Below are positions 1 to 7,375 of a stretch of 14,636 nucleotides of DNA, in pieces. A program made the translations under genes and the position numbers. The notes beneath the pieces are model-generated. The model was given only the letters and a program-made list of their open reading frames with translations, ran no database searches and had not been told where the DNA came from. Each line of letters starts with the position of its first letter. Within the stretch, counting starts at the first letter, position 1. The DNA comes from Bacteroidota bacterium (lineage in GTDB: Bacteria; Bacteroidota; Bacteroidia; Flavobacteriales; Weeksellaceae): contig JAFAAJ010000285.1 in assembly GCA_023426625.1 (NCBI GenBank), forward strand, positions 1 through 14,636, in the 5' to 3' direction.

Positions 1-36
1 GGATTTCCGGTGGGGCGCTTTTATTAAAAGACCATT

Positions 37-540
37 TTATTTAATCTCTACACAACCCACTCTTCCGCCAGCATTTCCGGTTGGTTGAGTGTGGAAATCA
101 TCTGCTGCTGCATGAATGATAAGTCCTTTTCCGATAATATTTTTAGACTCATCTGTACATCCAAGACACCATTTATCTGTTTTGAAGGTCAAAGTAGCAT
201 TTCCGTTTTCGTCAGCCACTAAATTACCAATATCTCCCATATGAAAATGTTCTGCGCCCCATTTTCCGTGGTCATTTTTAGACGGATTCCAGTGTCCTCC
301 TGTAGAAGTTCCGTCCGGTGCAGAGCAATCGCCTTTTTCATGGATATGTACAGCATGAATTCCCGGGGTAAGATTAGAAACATCCAGTTTCATGGCTACT
401 TCGCTTCCTTTCTGTGTAAATTTGGCTGTTCCTCCGGTTTGTGTTCCACTCTTAGCGTTGATAGAATACGTATTTGTTGTTCCACATGAGATGGCAAATA
501 ACGTACATCCCGCCAATAATGCTAATGTTTGTACTTTCAT
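37..540 (-). CDS. sodC: Cu/Zn superoxide dismutase family lipoprotein
   Basis: This 167-residue protein should convert superoxide to oxygen and hydrogen peroxide in the periplasm or at a membrane surface. The N-terminus is a lipoprotein-type signal ending in A-I-S-C, with Cys19 as the probable lipidated residue. All expected metal ligands can be placed by family alignment: copper His65, His67 and His143; bridging His83; zinc His91, His100 and Asp103. The disulfide pair is Cys72 and Cys163, and the active-site Arg is Arg160 in the GNAGGR motif. Length is normal for bacterial SodC. An extra CxxC pair (Cys125, Cys128) lies in the segment before the last copper ligand and is not part of the classical fold. 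The gene is transcribed away from the receptor gene. An imperfect -7 element (TAATTTTA on the minus strand, 576-583) lies upstream. The family assignment is firm; activity is inferred from intact ligands. Confidence 0.93.
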   Translation of the reverse strand: MKVQTLALLAGCTLFAISCGTTNTYSINAKSGTQTGGTAKFTQKGSEVAMKLDVSNLTPGIHAVHIHEKGDCSAPDGTSTGGHWNPSKNDHGKWGAEHFHMGDIGNLVADENGNATLTFKTDKWCLGCTDESKNIIGKGLIIHAAADDFHTQPTGNAGGRVGCVEIK

Positions 541-770
541 TTTTAAATGATTTTAAGTGATTTTTTATACACTCATAAAATTATGAAAGATTTTTAGAAC
601 CACTTTATGATTTCAGTTGTTTTTGCTAATGGTGAAGAAATTTCACATCAGTTTCGGTTATTTTGATTCTTTACTCCTTAATATGGCATTATGCAAAATA
701 AAAGATTACAGTTTAGTTAAAGAATTTTACAGCTCAGGAAGAAAAATGTAAAGAATGTAAATTTTCAGCT

Positions 771-778
771 TAATTTTG
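771..778 (+). promoter_or_regulatory. Bacteroidota -7 promoter element for the TonB-dependent receptor
   Basis: TAATTTTG is an exact match to the Bacteroidota -7 consensus TAnnTTTG and ends 17 bases before the ATG at 796, implying a leader of about 10 bases. No clear TTG -33 box is visible at the usual distance. The rest of the 255-base divergent region (541-795) holds no gene or hairpin that I can support. Confidence 0.5.
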
Positions 779-795
779 GAGACAAATTAATAACA

Positions 796-3021
796 ATGAA
801 AACGCAGAGCCAAAGATTATTATTTCTGACCGCTTTTTTGTCCTTTATTTTCACGTATTCTCAAATAAAGATCTTCGGAAAGGTGACTTTCAGAAGCAAA
901 GGAGTAAGCGAAATCAATGTAACGCTGAAGGATACTTATGATGGTGCCACTACAGATGCCAACGGAAATTTTTCTTTCGAAACTACGGAAAAAGGAAATC
1001 ATGTGCTCACCTTTACTCACAATAAATATGTAACGGTTGAAAAATCTATTGTCATTGAAGATCAGAATATTTCTGTCAATGCAGAGTTGAAGGAACAGAT
1101 AAGTGAGATCGATGCGGTGGTGGTTTCAGCCGGATCTATCGAAGCCAGCGATAAAAAAAGAGCAACAGCATTATTAACACCGATTGATATTTATACAACA
1201 GCAGGAGCAGACGGACAGATCTCATCTGCTTTAAACTATCTTCCCGGGGTTCAGAAAGTAGGAGAAACAGAAGGTTTGTTCATTCGTGGAGGAACAGGAA
1301 CAGAAGCTAAAATATTTATGGACGGAAGTTTGATCAATAACTATTTCTCCAATTCAGTTCCGGGGATTGCAGGAAGGGACAGATTCAATACGGCACTTTT
1401 TAAAGGAAATATATTTTCCAGTGGTGGATATTCCGCATTGTACGGACAGGCTTTGTCGGGTGCGTTGCTGTTGGAAAGTGTGGATCTTCCGGATCAGAGC
1501 TCTTATGATTTTGGAATTTCGCCGATCTTTCTTAGTGCAGGATTCCAAAAACTGGCGGAAAATAAAAATCATTCTTATGGTGCCACTTTGGGATACTCGC
1601 TTTTAAGTGTGATGCAGGAAGTATTCAACTTTAATACAGATTTTATTGATGCTCCTCAAGGTCTTAACGGTGATCTTAATTTCAGAATTAAAACAAAATC
1701 AGGAGGTTTTCTCAAATATTACGGAATGTATGACAGTAATAAAATGGGAGTACGTTCCGAAAGTCTGGAATCCGAATATGATCATGCATTGGTAAGGTTA
1801 AAAGGCGGAAGTATCTATCACAACTTATCCTTCAGACAAAAATTTGGCAGCTATCTGTTGAATGCAGGGACTTCCTATTCTTACAACCGGTCAGATCTTA
1901 ATTTCTCTACAGAAACCAATGAAATAGAATCTGATAATAGCCGGTTGCTGACAAGCGGTAATTATATCAATTTCAAAACTGTTTTAGAAAGAAAAATAAA
2001 TAAAATAAGTGCTTTAAGAGGTGGTTTTGAACTGAATAATACAGCCGAGAAACTGGATTTTGAAGAGGTGAGTAAAAATTATAAAGACCTTATATCATCT
2101 GTTTTTGTGGAAACAGACTTGGGTTTCAGTAACCAGCTGTCTGCAAAAATAGGAGTGAGAGCAGAAAACTCTTCGTTTCTTGGCAAAAGTAATATAGCAC
2201 CACGTTTTGCATTGGCATATCGTTTGGCAAAAGACTGGACAACCTCTTTCGCTTATGGTCTTTTTTATCAGAATCCGGAGAGTAAGTACATCAACGGACC
2301 GGCAGATCTTGATTTCCAAAAATCACAGCATTATATTTTCCAGCTGCAGAGAACTTCGGAAGGAAGAAGCTTAAGGCTGGAAGCATTCTACAAAAAATAT
2401 GATCAGCTGTTGAAGATCAAGACTCTGAATCAATATGTGCAGACTGCGGATAATAACGATGGATACGGATTTGCAAAAGGATTGGAATTTTTCTGGCGGG
2501 ACAAAAAAACATTTGAAAACATAGATTACTGGATCAGCTATTCATTCCTGGACTCAAAAAGGGATTTCATGAATTATCCGATCAGTTTAAAGCCCAACTT
2601 TGCTTCCGAACACACTATTTCGGCGGTTGCAAAACGTTTTATCCCAAAATGGAAAGCAGGAGTGAATCTTTCTTATACCTATGCAAAAGGGCGTCCTTAT
2701 TATGATATTGTGTCTGCCAATGAAAATGGGGAGACATTCAATTATATAAGAAATGAAGGAAGGCTGAAAGATTATAATGCATTGAATTTGAGCTTCAATT
2801 ATCTTCCTAATCTGGGTAAAAAAGATGCAAAAGCATTCACTGTACTTGTGCTGAGTGTTTCCAATGTGCTAGGAACCAAAAACGTGTACGGATATAATTT
2901 TTCCACAGACGGATCAAGAAATTCGGCCATTGTCCCGCCAGTGAATACCTTTGTATTTGTTGGAGCATTCATCAGCTTTGGGGTGGACAGAACGCAGGAT
3001 GCCATCAATAATAATTTATAA
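796..3021 (+). CDS. TonB-dependent outer-membrane receptor with carboxypeptidase-like N-terminal domain
   Basis: This 741-residue protein is an outer-membrane active transporter, or a receptor of that fold, energised by TonB-ExbBD; those partners are not in the window. Residues 1 to about 22 are a signal peptide ending near TYSQ. A carboxypeptidase-regulatory-like beta domain follows (about 25-100; the pattern TTDANGNFSF is typical). DAVVVSA at residue 106 onward resembles a TonB box. The plug domain then contains LNYLPGVQ, FIRGGTGTEAKIFMDG and YGQALSGALLLES. The remainder is a 22-strand-type beta-barrel ending in alternating hydrophobic residues, with a short polar tail after the last strand. 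No SusD partner follows, so a SusC-type polysaccharide system is unlikely. The substrate cannot be told from sequence; siderophore, metal or cofactor are possible. The next gene, 57 bases downstream without a visible terminator, may share the transcript. Confidence 0.92.
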   Translation: MKTQSQRLLFLTAFLSFIFTYSQIKIFGKVTFRSKGVSEINVTLKDTYDGATTDANGNFSFETTEKGNHVLTFTHNKYVTVEKSIVIEDQNISVNAELKEQISEIDAVVVSAGSIEASDKKRATALLTPIDIYTTAGADGQISSALNYLPGVQKVGETEGLFIRGGTGTEAKIFMDGSLINNYFSNSVPGIAGRDRFNTALFKGNIFSSGGYSALYGQALSGALLLESVDLPDQSSYDFGISPIFLSAGFQKLAENKNHSYGATLGYSLLSVMQEVFNFNTDFIDAPQGLNGDLNFRIKTKSGGFLKYYGMYDSNKMGVRSESLESEYDHALVRLKGGSIYHNLSFRQKFGSYLLNAGTSYSYNRSDLNFSTETNEIESDNSRLLTSGNYINFKTVLERKINKISALRGGFELNNTAEKLDFEEVSKNYKDLISSVFVETDLGFSNQLSAKIGVRAENSSFLGKSNIAPRFALAYRLAKDWTTSFAYGLFYQNPESKYINGPADLDFQKSQHYIFQLQRTSEGRSLRLEAFYKKYDQLLKIKTLNQYVQTADNNDGYGFAKGLEFFWRDKKTFENIDYWISYSFLDSKRDFMNYPISLKPNFASEHTISAVAKRFIPKWKAGVNLSYTYAKGRPYYDIVSANENGETFNYIRNEGRLKDYNALNLSFNYLPNLGKKDAKAFTVLVLSVSNVLGTKNVYGYNFSTDGSRNSAIVPPVNTFVFVGAFISFGVDRTQDAINNNL

Positions 3022-3078
3022 TGATCTGAAAATTTTATACATTCAACTAATCAAATTATAACTTTAAATTAAAAAATA

Positions 3079-3723
3079 ATGAAGAAATATCTATTAAGCT
3101 TTGCTTTAGTTCTTTTGAGCTTAACGGCTTTCGCTCAGACAGCTTATGAAAAAGCAATGACCGACAAAATTGCTAAAATTGAAACCTGCAAAACGGCAGA
3201 AGATTTCCAGGCTTTGGCCAATGATTTCCAAAGAATCGCAGAAAAGGAGCAAAATAAATGGCAACCTTATTATTACGCTGCTTTCTCCTTCATTCAAAAA
3301 GGAAGATTGCAGATGAGAGACGGAAAAACACAGGATTTGGACGAGCCCGCAGATCAGGCGATGAAATATCTTACATCCGCAGAAAGTATTTCGGATAACG
3401 CAGAAGTACGATTGCTGAAGAAAATGGCATATTCCCTGAAAATGATGGTTAATCCGATGCAGAGATATATGACGGATGGAGCAAAAGCAACAGCAGAAAT
3501 GACAGCAGCAGAAAAAATGGAACCTAATAACCCGAGAGTTGCCCTGATCAAAGCTGAAGACATGTATTTTACTCCGGAACAATATGGCGGAAGCAAAACC
3601 AAAGGAATGGAAATGTTTAAGCTGGCTTTGGAAAAATTCAATTCCTATCAGCCAAAAACATCAATCGATCCGAATTGGGGAAAAGCAGAAGCTGAATATT
3701 TTATCAGTCAGCCTGTAAAATAA
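3079..3723 (+). CDS. secreted TPR-like protein of unknown function
   Basis: This 214-residue protein begins with a clear signal peptide (about residues 1-19, hydrophobic core after MKKYLL, cleavage near AFAQ), so it is exported to the periplasm. The mature part is predominantly alpha-helical and rich in Ala, Lys, Glu and Met. Its helices are spaced like tetratricopeptide repeats, for example WQPYYYAAFSFIQKGR, then a segment around AEKMEPNNPRVALIKAE, which looks like a TPR loop. No catalytic motif is visible. It lies 57 bases after the receptor gene on the same strand and is followed by a strong terminator at 3741-3768, so it is probably the last gene of the receptor transcript. An imperfect -7 element (TAACTTTA at 3059-3066) could also give it its own start. 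I do not recognise a named function; a scaffold or accessory role is inference only. Confidence 0.85.
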   Translation: MKKYLLSFALVLLSLTAFAQTAYEKAMTDKIAKIETCKTAEDFQALANDFQRIAEKEQNKWQPYYYAAFSFIQKGRLQMRDGKTQDLDEPADQAMKYLTSAESISDNAEVRLLKKMAYSLKMMVNPMQRYMTDGAKATAEMTAAEKMEPNNPRVALIKAEDMYFTPEQYGGSKTKGMEMFKLALEKFNSYQPKTSIDPNWGKAEAEYFISQPVK

Positions 3724-3740
3724 TTAAATATCAACAATAC

Positions 3741-3768
3741 AAACCTTCCGTTTCAGGAAGGTTTTTTT
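3741..3768 (+). terminator. Rho-independent terminator after the TPR-like gene
   Basis: A 9-bp perfect stem (AAACCTTCC with GGAAGGTTT, arms 3741-3749 and 3756-3764) encloses a 6-base loop and runs into a T tract to 3768. It starts 17 bases after the stop codon and separates the receptor transcript from the kinase cluster. Confidence 0.88.
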
Positions 3769-3813
3769 ATGCCATTCAGTAACGAAAAAACACCGTTCGG
3801 TAAGAAATAATTT

Positions 3814-3841
3814 TTGATACCTTTATTAGCAGCTAATTTTG
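3814..3841 (+). promoter_or_regulatory. Promoter of the kinase cluster (TTG-N17-TAATTTTG)
   Basis: TTG at 3814-3816, a 17-base spacer and TAATTTTG at 3834-3841 match the Flavobacteriia -33/-7 promoter pattern. The -7 element is exact. Transcription would begin about 3847, roughly 11 bases before the ATG at 3859. This argues against translation from the in-frame TTG at 3814, which is itself the -33 box. Confidence 0.6.
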
Positions 3842-3858
3842 AGTCAGGAAAAGCGCTT

Positions 3859-5175
3859 ATGAAAAGAAAAAGCTTCATCATTTTACTCTGGATATCACTT
3901 ATAACTGCGGTGTTCTTCTTTTTGTTTTTTTCGGGAGAGAGAACACTGAAGGGTTTTATGCTTACCATTCTTATCTCAAGTATGTATTCATTTCTTATCG
4001 GGATCGGAAACGGGGCAATTAACGAGTTTCTCAACAAAAGGATTCCCTGGTCCGAAGCAACGACAAAAAGAACAATTTTAAGCGTTATTTCTATCCTGAT
4101 TATCAATTTTATCCTCGTGTATTTCTGTAACTACATGAATTTTGTGGTTTTCCAGAAAGCTGCCACGACAGAGGAGTTTTTTTCCGGGAAATACAATTTT
4201 CTCAACTGGTTCATGATCAATATCGCTTTACTGATCTCAGCTTTCCTGCATGCTAAAAGCTTCATGGAAGAATTGAAGAAAACCTCAAAAAAAGAAGTGG
4301 TGGAGCAGAAGCTCATTGCAAAATCAGCCAATGCACAGTTTGAAACCCTGAAAAACCAGCTGGATCCTCACTTTCTTTTCAATTCATTGAATGTTTTAAG
4401 CTCTTTGATCGATGAAAACCCGAGACAGGCACAAACTTTTACGGCTTCAATGTCAAAAATTTACCGTTATGTACTGGAACAAAAGGATAAAGAACTGGTA
4501 ACTGTAGAAGATGAGATCGAATTTGCCAAAACCTACTGTGAACTCCTGAAAACCAGATTTGAGGACAGTGTGGATTTTATTTTTGATGTTAAAAAAGAAG
4601 ATTACAGAAAATATGTAGTTCCTCTTTCTCTGCAACTTTTACTGGAAAACTGCATTAAACACAATTATGCGACATCCTCAAAACCTTTGATCATTAAAGT
4701 CTTCTCCGAAAATGATACGCTGTGCATAGAAAATAATTTCCAGGTAAGAGAACAGATGAAAGAAAGTGCAGGAATAGGATTGGCTAATATTGTTCAACGT
4801 TATTCACTGCTTACAGACCGGAATGTTTTCATAGAAAAATCAGAGGACTATTTTAAAGTAAAACTTCCGATGCTGCTAGAAAAACCTAACGTTATCAGTT
4901 CAGAACCTGAAGATTCGGATGCAGCTTATGAAAGAGCCAGAAAAAGGGTCAGAGAGATCAAAAGTTTTTACAGCAACCTGATTTCCTACTGTATCATTAT
5001 TCCGTTTTTAACCATTCTTAATTTGATAACTTCTCCCAACAATCTATGGTTTTTCTTCCCGATGCTGGGTTGGGGAATAGGATTGGCTGCTCACGCAATG
5101 AGTGTTTTTGCCATAGGAAAAAACTGGGAAGACCGTAAGATCAGGGAAATTCTGGAAAAAGAAAAGAAACGATAA
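3859..5175 (+). CDS. LytS-type membrane sensor histidine kinase with C-terminal 2TM domain
   Basis: This 438-residue sensor kinase of the LytS/YehU type (His_kinase family PF06580) should phosphorylate a LytTR response regulator, most simply the one encoded at 6509-7264. Four hydrophobic helices lie at about residues 6-24, 32-50, 72-92 and 113-130. They are followed by a helix leading into the phosphoacceptor motif LDPHFLFNSLN, with His171. The ATPase domain shows the N box LLLENCIKHN (Asn264) and the glycine box AGIGLANI (304-311). Residues about 357-435 form a 2TM domain (PF13239): a charged helix, two membrane segments around the SPNNLWFFFPMLGWGIGL region, and the ending WEDRKIREILEKE. The ATG at 3859 is preferred over an in-frame TTG at 3814 because the latter coincides with a promoter box. 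It is separated by only 10 bases from the next gene, so co-transcription is expected. The stimulus is unknown. Confidence 0.9.
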   Translation: MKRKSFIILLWISLITAVFFFLFFSGERTLKGFMLTILISSMYSFLIGIGNGAINEFLNKRIPWSEATTKRTILSVISILIINFILVYFCNYMNFVVFQKAATTEEFFSGKYNFLNWFMINIALLISAFLHAKSFMEELKKTSKKEVVEQKLIAKSANAQFETLKNQLDPHFLFNSLNVLSSLIDENPRQAQTFTASMSKIYRYVLEQKDKELVTVEDEIEFAKTYCELLKTRFEDSVDFIFDVKKEDYRKYVVPLSLQLLLENCIKHNYATSSKPLIIKVFSENDTLCIENNFQVREQMKESAGIGLANIVQRYSLLTDRNVFIEKSEDYFKVKLPMLLEKPNVISSEPEDSDAAYERARKRVREIKSFYSNLISYCIIIPFLTILNLITSPNNLWFFFPMLGWGIGLAAHAMSVFAIGKNWEDRKIREILEKEKKR

Positions 5176-5185
5176 AACAACAGCC

Positions 5186-5488
5186 ATGGAAAACATCAAT
5201 GAAAACGAGATCCGCTACAAAGAAGCCGAGAGAAGAGTAAAGAAGATCAAAAACTTCTACGTGATTACGTTCATCTATTGTGCAGTGAATGTATTTATTT
5301 TATTCCTGAATTACAGGGAATTAGAACCCGGTGAAACAATTTGGAGGTGGAAAAACTTTTTACTTCCGATTTTCTGGGGAATAGGTTTAATTGTACAGGG
5401 AATGAGCGTTTTTCTACCCGGGTTTGCTTGGGGAAGCAAATGGGAAGACCGAAAAATTAAAGAACTAATGGATAAAAAAAATAAATGA
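5186..5488 (+). CDS. Small 2TM-domain membrane protein (100 aa)
   Basis: This protein consists almost entirely of one 2TM domain (PF13239): an N-terminal charged helix (YKEAERRVKKIKNFY), two membrane helices at about residues 25-43 and 58-76, and the signature ending WEDRKIKELMDKK. It matches the C-terminal part of the upstream kinase but is the most diverged of the three copies here. The loop between helices carries extra residues (around RELEPGETIWRWKN), and a short insert (LPGFAWGS) precedes the final helix. It starts 10 bases after the kinase stop, and its TGA stop overlaps the ATG of the next gene, so translational coupling is likely on both sides. No catalytic residues are visible. Binding to the membrane part of the kinase is inference. 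The molecular role of this domain family is not known to me. Confidence 0.88.
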   Translation: MENINENEIRYKEAERRVKKIKNFYVITFIYCAVNVFILFLNYRELEPGETIWRWKNFLLPIFWGIGLIVQGMSVFLPGFAWGSKWEDRKIKELMDKKNK

Positions 5489-6048
5489 GCATACGAACGA
5501 TTTTCTACCTTTCAATGGGGATCTGGTTTTTAAGTGAGATCATTTATAAGCAAAAGCTAAAATCGAAAAACAATGATCAGAAAAAAGATAAATCTACGCT
5601 GAATATCTTATGGTTGATCATTATTCTATCCATTACAACTTCAGTTACCATTTCTTATGTCTTTAATTTTCCGGTCACACAAAAAACATGGATTTTATAT
5701 CTTGGAGAAGCATTTGTACTGTCGGGCATTATTTTCAGACTGTTTATCATCCGTTCTTTAGGAAAATACTTCACAGTAGATGTTAGCATCAAAGAGGGCC
5801 ATAAAATAAAGAAAGACGGCTTTTATAAATACATAAGACATCCTTCTTATGCATTTTCTTTACTGACGTTTCTGGGACTGGGTTTATTTTTGAATAACTG
5901 GATCTCTCTGATCTTTGCATTTGTGCCTCCGTTTCTTGCTTTTCATCATCGGATTAAAATTGAAGAAAACGCTTTGATAGAGCAGTTCGGGGATGAATAC
6001 ATTCAGTACCGGAAAACGGCGAAAAAGCTTTTACCCTTCATTTTTTAA
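5485..6048 (+). CDS. Isoprenylcysteine carboxyl methyltransferase-like membrane protein
   Basis: This 187-residue integral membrane protein has hydrophobic segments at about 5-20, 41-61, 69-90 and 121-155. The C-terminal half carries the signature of the ICMT/PEMT methyltransferase superfamily. This includes a cytoplasmic segment with GFYKYIRHPSY (Arg118-His119-Pro120), then RIKIEE (156-161), and the terminal pattern FGDEYIQYRKTAKKLLPF. These motifs form the S-adenosylmethionine pocket in the family. Bacteria generally lack prenylated CaaX proteins, so the substrate is unlikely to be a prenylcysteine; lipid or small-molecule methylation is possible. The ATG overlaps the TGA of the preceding 2TM gene (ATGA), indicating translational coupling. 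No terminator is visible after it, but the next gene has its own promoter. The superfamily call is firm; the substrate is unknown. Confidence 0.87.
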   Translation: MSIRTIFYLSMGIWFLSEIIYKQKLKSKNNDQKKDKSTLNILWLIIILSITTSVTISYVFNFPVTQKTWILYLGEAFVLSGIIFRLFIIRSLGKYFTVDVSIKEGHKIKKDGFYKYIRHPSYAFSLLTFLGLGLFLNNWISLIFAFVPPFLAFHHRIKIEENALIEQFGDEYIQYRKTAKKLLPFIF

Positions 6049-6118
6049 TTAAATCTAATTTGTTGAAGCCTTCATTTTGCGATTCAGATGTAATTTATAA
6101 CCGTTCAGTAATATAAAA

Positions 6119-6149
6119 TTGATAAGATGAGGTTTCGTCCGTACTTTTG
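6119..6149 (+). promoter_or_regulatory. Internal promoter for the 2TM-LytTR pair (TTG-N20-TACTTTTG)
   Basis: TTG at 6119-6121 and an exact -7 element TACTTTTG at 6142-6149, separated by 20 bases, fit the Flavobacteriia promoter pattern. Predicted initiation is about 6155, giving a leader of some 22 bases before the ATG at 6178. The rest of the 129-base gap (6049-6177) shows no hairpin that I would call a terminator. Confidence 0.55.
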
Positions 6150-6177
6150 AATCATCAATTAATTTAAAAACAACATT

Positions 6178-6468
6178 ATGGAAACTTCATACAACAAAGA
6201 AGCTTTAGCCTACGAGAAAGCATCAAAAAGAGTAAAAGAATTAAAAGGATTCTATGGAAATCTTACTTCTTATTGCCTTGTCATTCCGTTTTTATTTGTC
6301 CTTAATCTTTTAACTTCGCCTGATCACTTGTGGTTTTACTGGCCAATGTTGGGATGGGGGATAGGTCTTCTGGCTCATGCACTGAATGTTTTCGGAATAG
6401 GAAAAGAATGGGAAGAAAGAAAGATCAAAGAATTAATGGAGAAAGAAGCAGGCAGGAAATCTAATTAA
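6178..6468 (+). CDS. Small 2TM-domain membrane protein (96 aa), close relative of the kinase C-terminus
   Basis: This is a stand-alone 2TM-domain protein (PF13239). A charged N-terminal helix (YEKASKRVKELKGFY) leads into two hydrophobic helices (about residues 28-43 and 50-70) joined by TSPDHLWFYWP. It ends in WEERKIKELMEKE. Aligned by hand without gaps over 79 residues, it matches the C-terminal domain of the kinase encoded at 3859-5175 at 54 positions, much closer than the 100-residue copy at 5186. It has its own promoter and is followed 40 bases later by the LytTR regulator gene, so the two are probably co-transcribed. This placement suggests a role in the same signalling pathway, perhaps by pairing with the kinase domain in the membrane; that is inference. 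Length is normal for single-domain 2TM proteins. Confidence 0.9.
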   Translation: METSYNKEALAYEKASKRVKELKGFYGNLTSYCLVIPFLFVLNLLTSPDHLWFYWPMLGWGIGLLAHALNVFGIGKEWEERKIKELMEKEAGRKSN

Positions 6469-6508
6469 AATTGGCTGCTTTTAGCTAATTTTAAGCTCAA
6501 TTATAAAA

Positions 6509-7264
6509 ATGATAACCCAAATGATAAAGACAGCTATCATTGAAGACGAAAAACCCGCTTTAAGGAAACTGGAAAGAATGTTGAGCGCATTTCCGGAAAT
6601 AGAGATCATTGCAAAAATAGAATCTGTGGAAGAAGGAATACAATGGTTCTCCGAGAATGAACATCCGCAGCTTATTTTTTCTGATATCGTTTTGGGTGAC
6701 GGACTTTCGTTTGATATTTTCGAGAAAATTTCCACAAAAAGCTTTATCATTTATACCACAGCATTTGATCAATACACTTTGAAAGCCTTCAAGCTAAACA
6801 GCATCGACTATCTATTAAAGCCCGTTCTGGAAGAGGATCTTTCCGCAGCGATTGAAAAGTTCAAATCATTTCTTCCTTTAGATAAATCCGTTAATGCACA
6901 TGAAATTAAAGCGTTAATTAAAAAAGAAAAAAGTACGCTTTCCAGAATTTTAGTTAAGATCGGATACAATCTTAAAATTGTTCAGACGGATGATATAAGC
7001 TGCTTTTTCAGTGAAAATAAAATTGTTTACCTCCAAACCCGTGAAAGAAATTACCCTTCAGACTTCACTTTGGATGAGTTGGAAGGCGTTTTGGATGAGA
7101 AAAAGTTTTTCAGGGTGAACAGACAATTCATCATTCACTCAGATTATATCAAAAATATCCACACTTCACCTTATTACAAAGTCGATCTTGAGTTTCAGCC
7201 GGAAGAGGAGATCACGGTAAGCAGAGATCGCGTAAAAGACTTTAAAGAATGGCTGGTTAATTAA
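6509..7264 (+). CDS. LytTR-family response regulator
   Basis: This is a DNA-binding response regulator of the LytR/AlgR type. Numbering is from the second ATG (6521, MIKTAIIEDE), which matches the usual family start; the ATG at 6509 adds four residues and cannot be excluded. The receiver domain (1 to about 118) has the acidic pair Glu8-Asp9, the phosphoacceptor Asp55 (FSDIVLGDG), Thr80 and Lys100 (LLKP), all that phosphotransfer needs. A linker leads to the LytTR domain (about 142-247), with VKIGYNLKIVQTDDI and the characteristic FFRVNRQFIIH. It should receive phosphate from the LytS-type kinase upstream and bind direct repeats in target promoters. It is probably co-transcribed with the 2TM gene 40 bases upstream. 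A bidirectional terminator follows. Targets are unknown; autoregulation of the cluster is possible. Confidence 0.93.
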   Translation: MITQMIKTAIIEDEKPALRKLERMLSAFPEIEIIAKIESVEEGIQWFSENEHPQLIFSDIVLGDGLSFDIFEKISTKSFIIYTTAFDQYTLKAFKLNSIDYLLKPVLEEDLSAAIEKFKSFLPLDKSVNAHEIKALIKKEKSTLSRILVKIGYNLKIVQTDDISCFFSENKIVYLQTRERNYPSDFTLDELEGVLDEKKFFRVNRQFIIHSDYIKNIHTSPYYKVDLEFQPEEEITVSRDRVKDFKEWLVN

Positions 7265-7334
7265 CAGTCTGGTATTTAATGTTTTAAAAATAGATCTCTT
7301 TAACCTTTTCCAATAAAAATTACCTTAAATAAAC

Positions 7335-7364
7335 AAAATCCGAAACAGTTTTGCTTCGGATTTT
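7335..7364. terminator. Bidirectional terminator between the LytTR gene and the small membrane protein gene
   Basis: Arms AAAATCCGAA (7335-7344) and TTCGGATTTT (7355-7364) form a 10-bp perfect stem with a 10-base loop. They are flanked by A-rich sequence on the left and T-rich on the right, so the hairpin has a U tract on both strands. It sits between convergent genes and should terminate both. Confidence 0.8.
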
Positions 7365-7375
7365 TGTTTAAATTA

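Noticed and set aside
241..489. Open frame on the plus strand opposite the superoxide dismutase gene
   Set aside because: It lies fully antisense to a gene with all conserved SodC residues; its own translation is Arg/Ser/Cys-rich and shows no family features.
3814..3858. TTG start extending the kinase by 15 residues
   Set aside because: The TTG is the -33 box of a good promoter whose predicted start point lies downstream, and the ATG at 3859 gives a normal basic N-terminus followed by a membrane helix.
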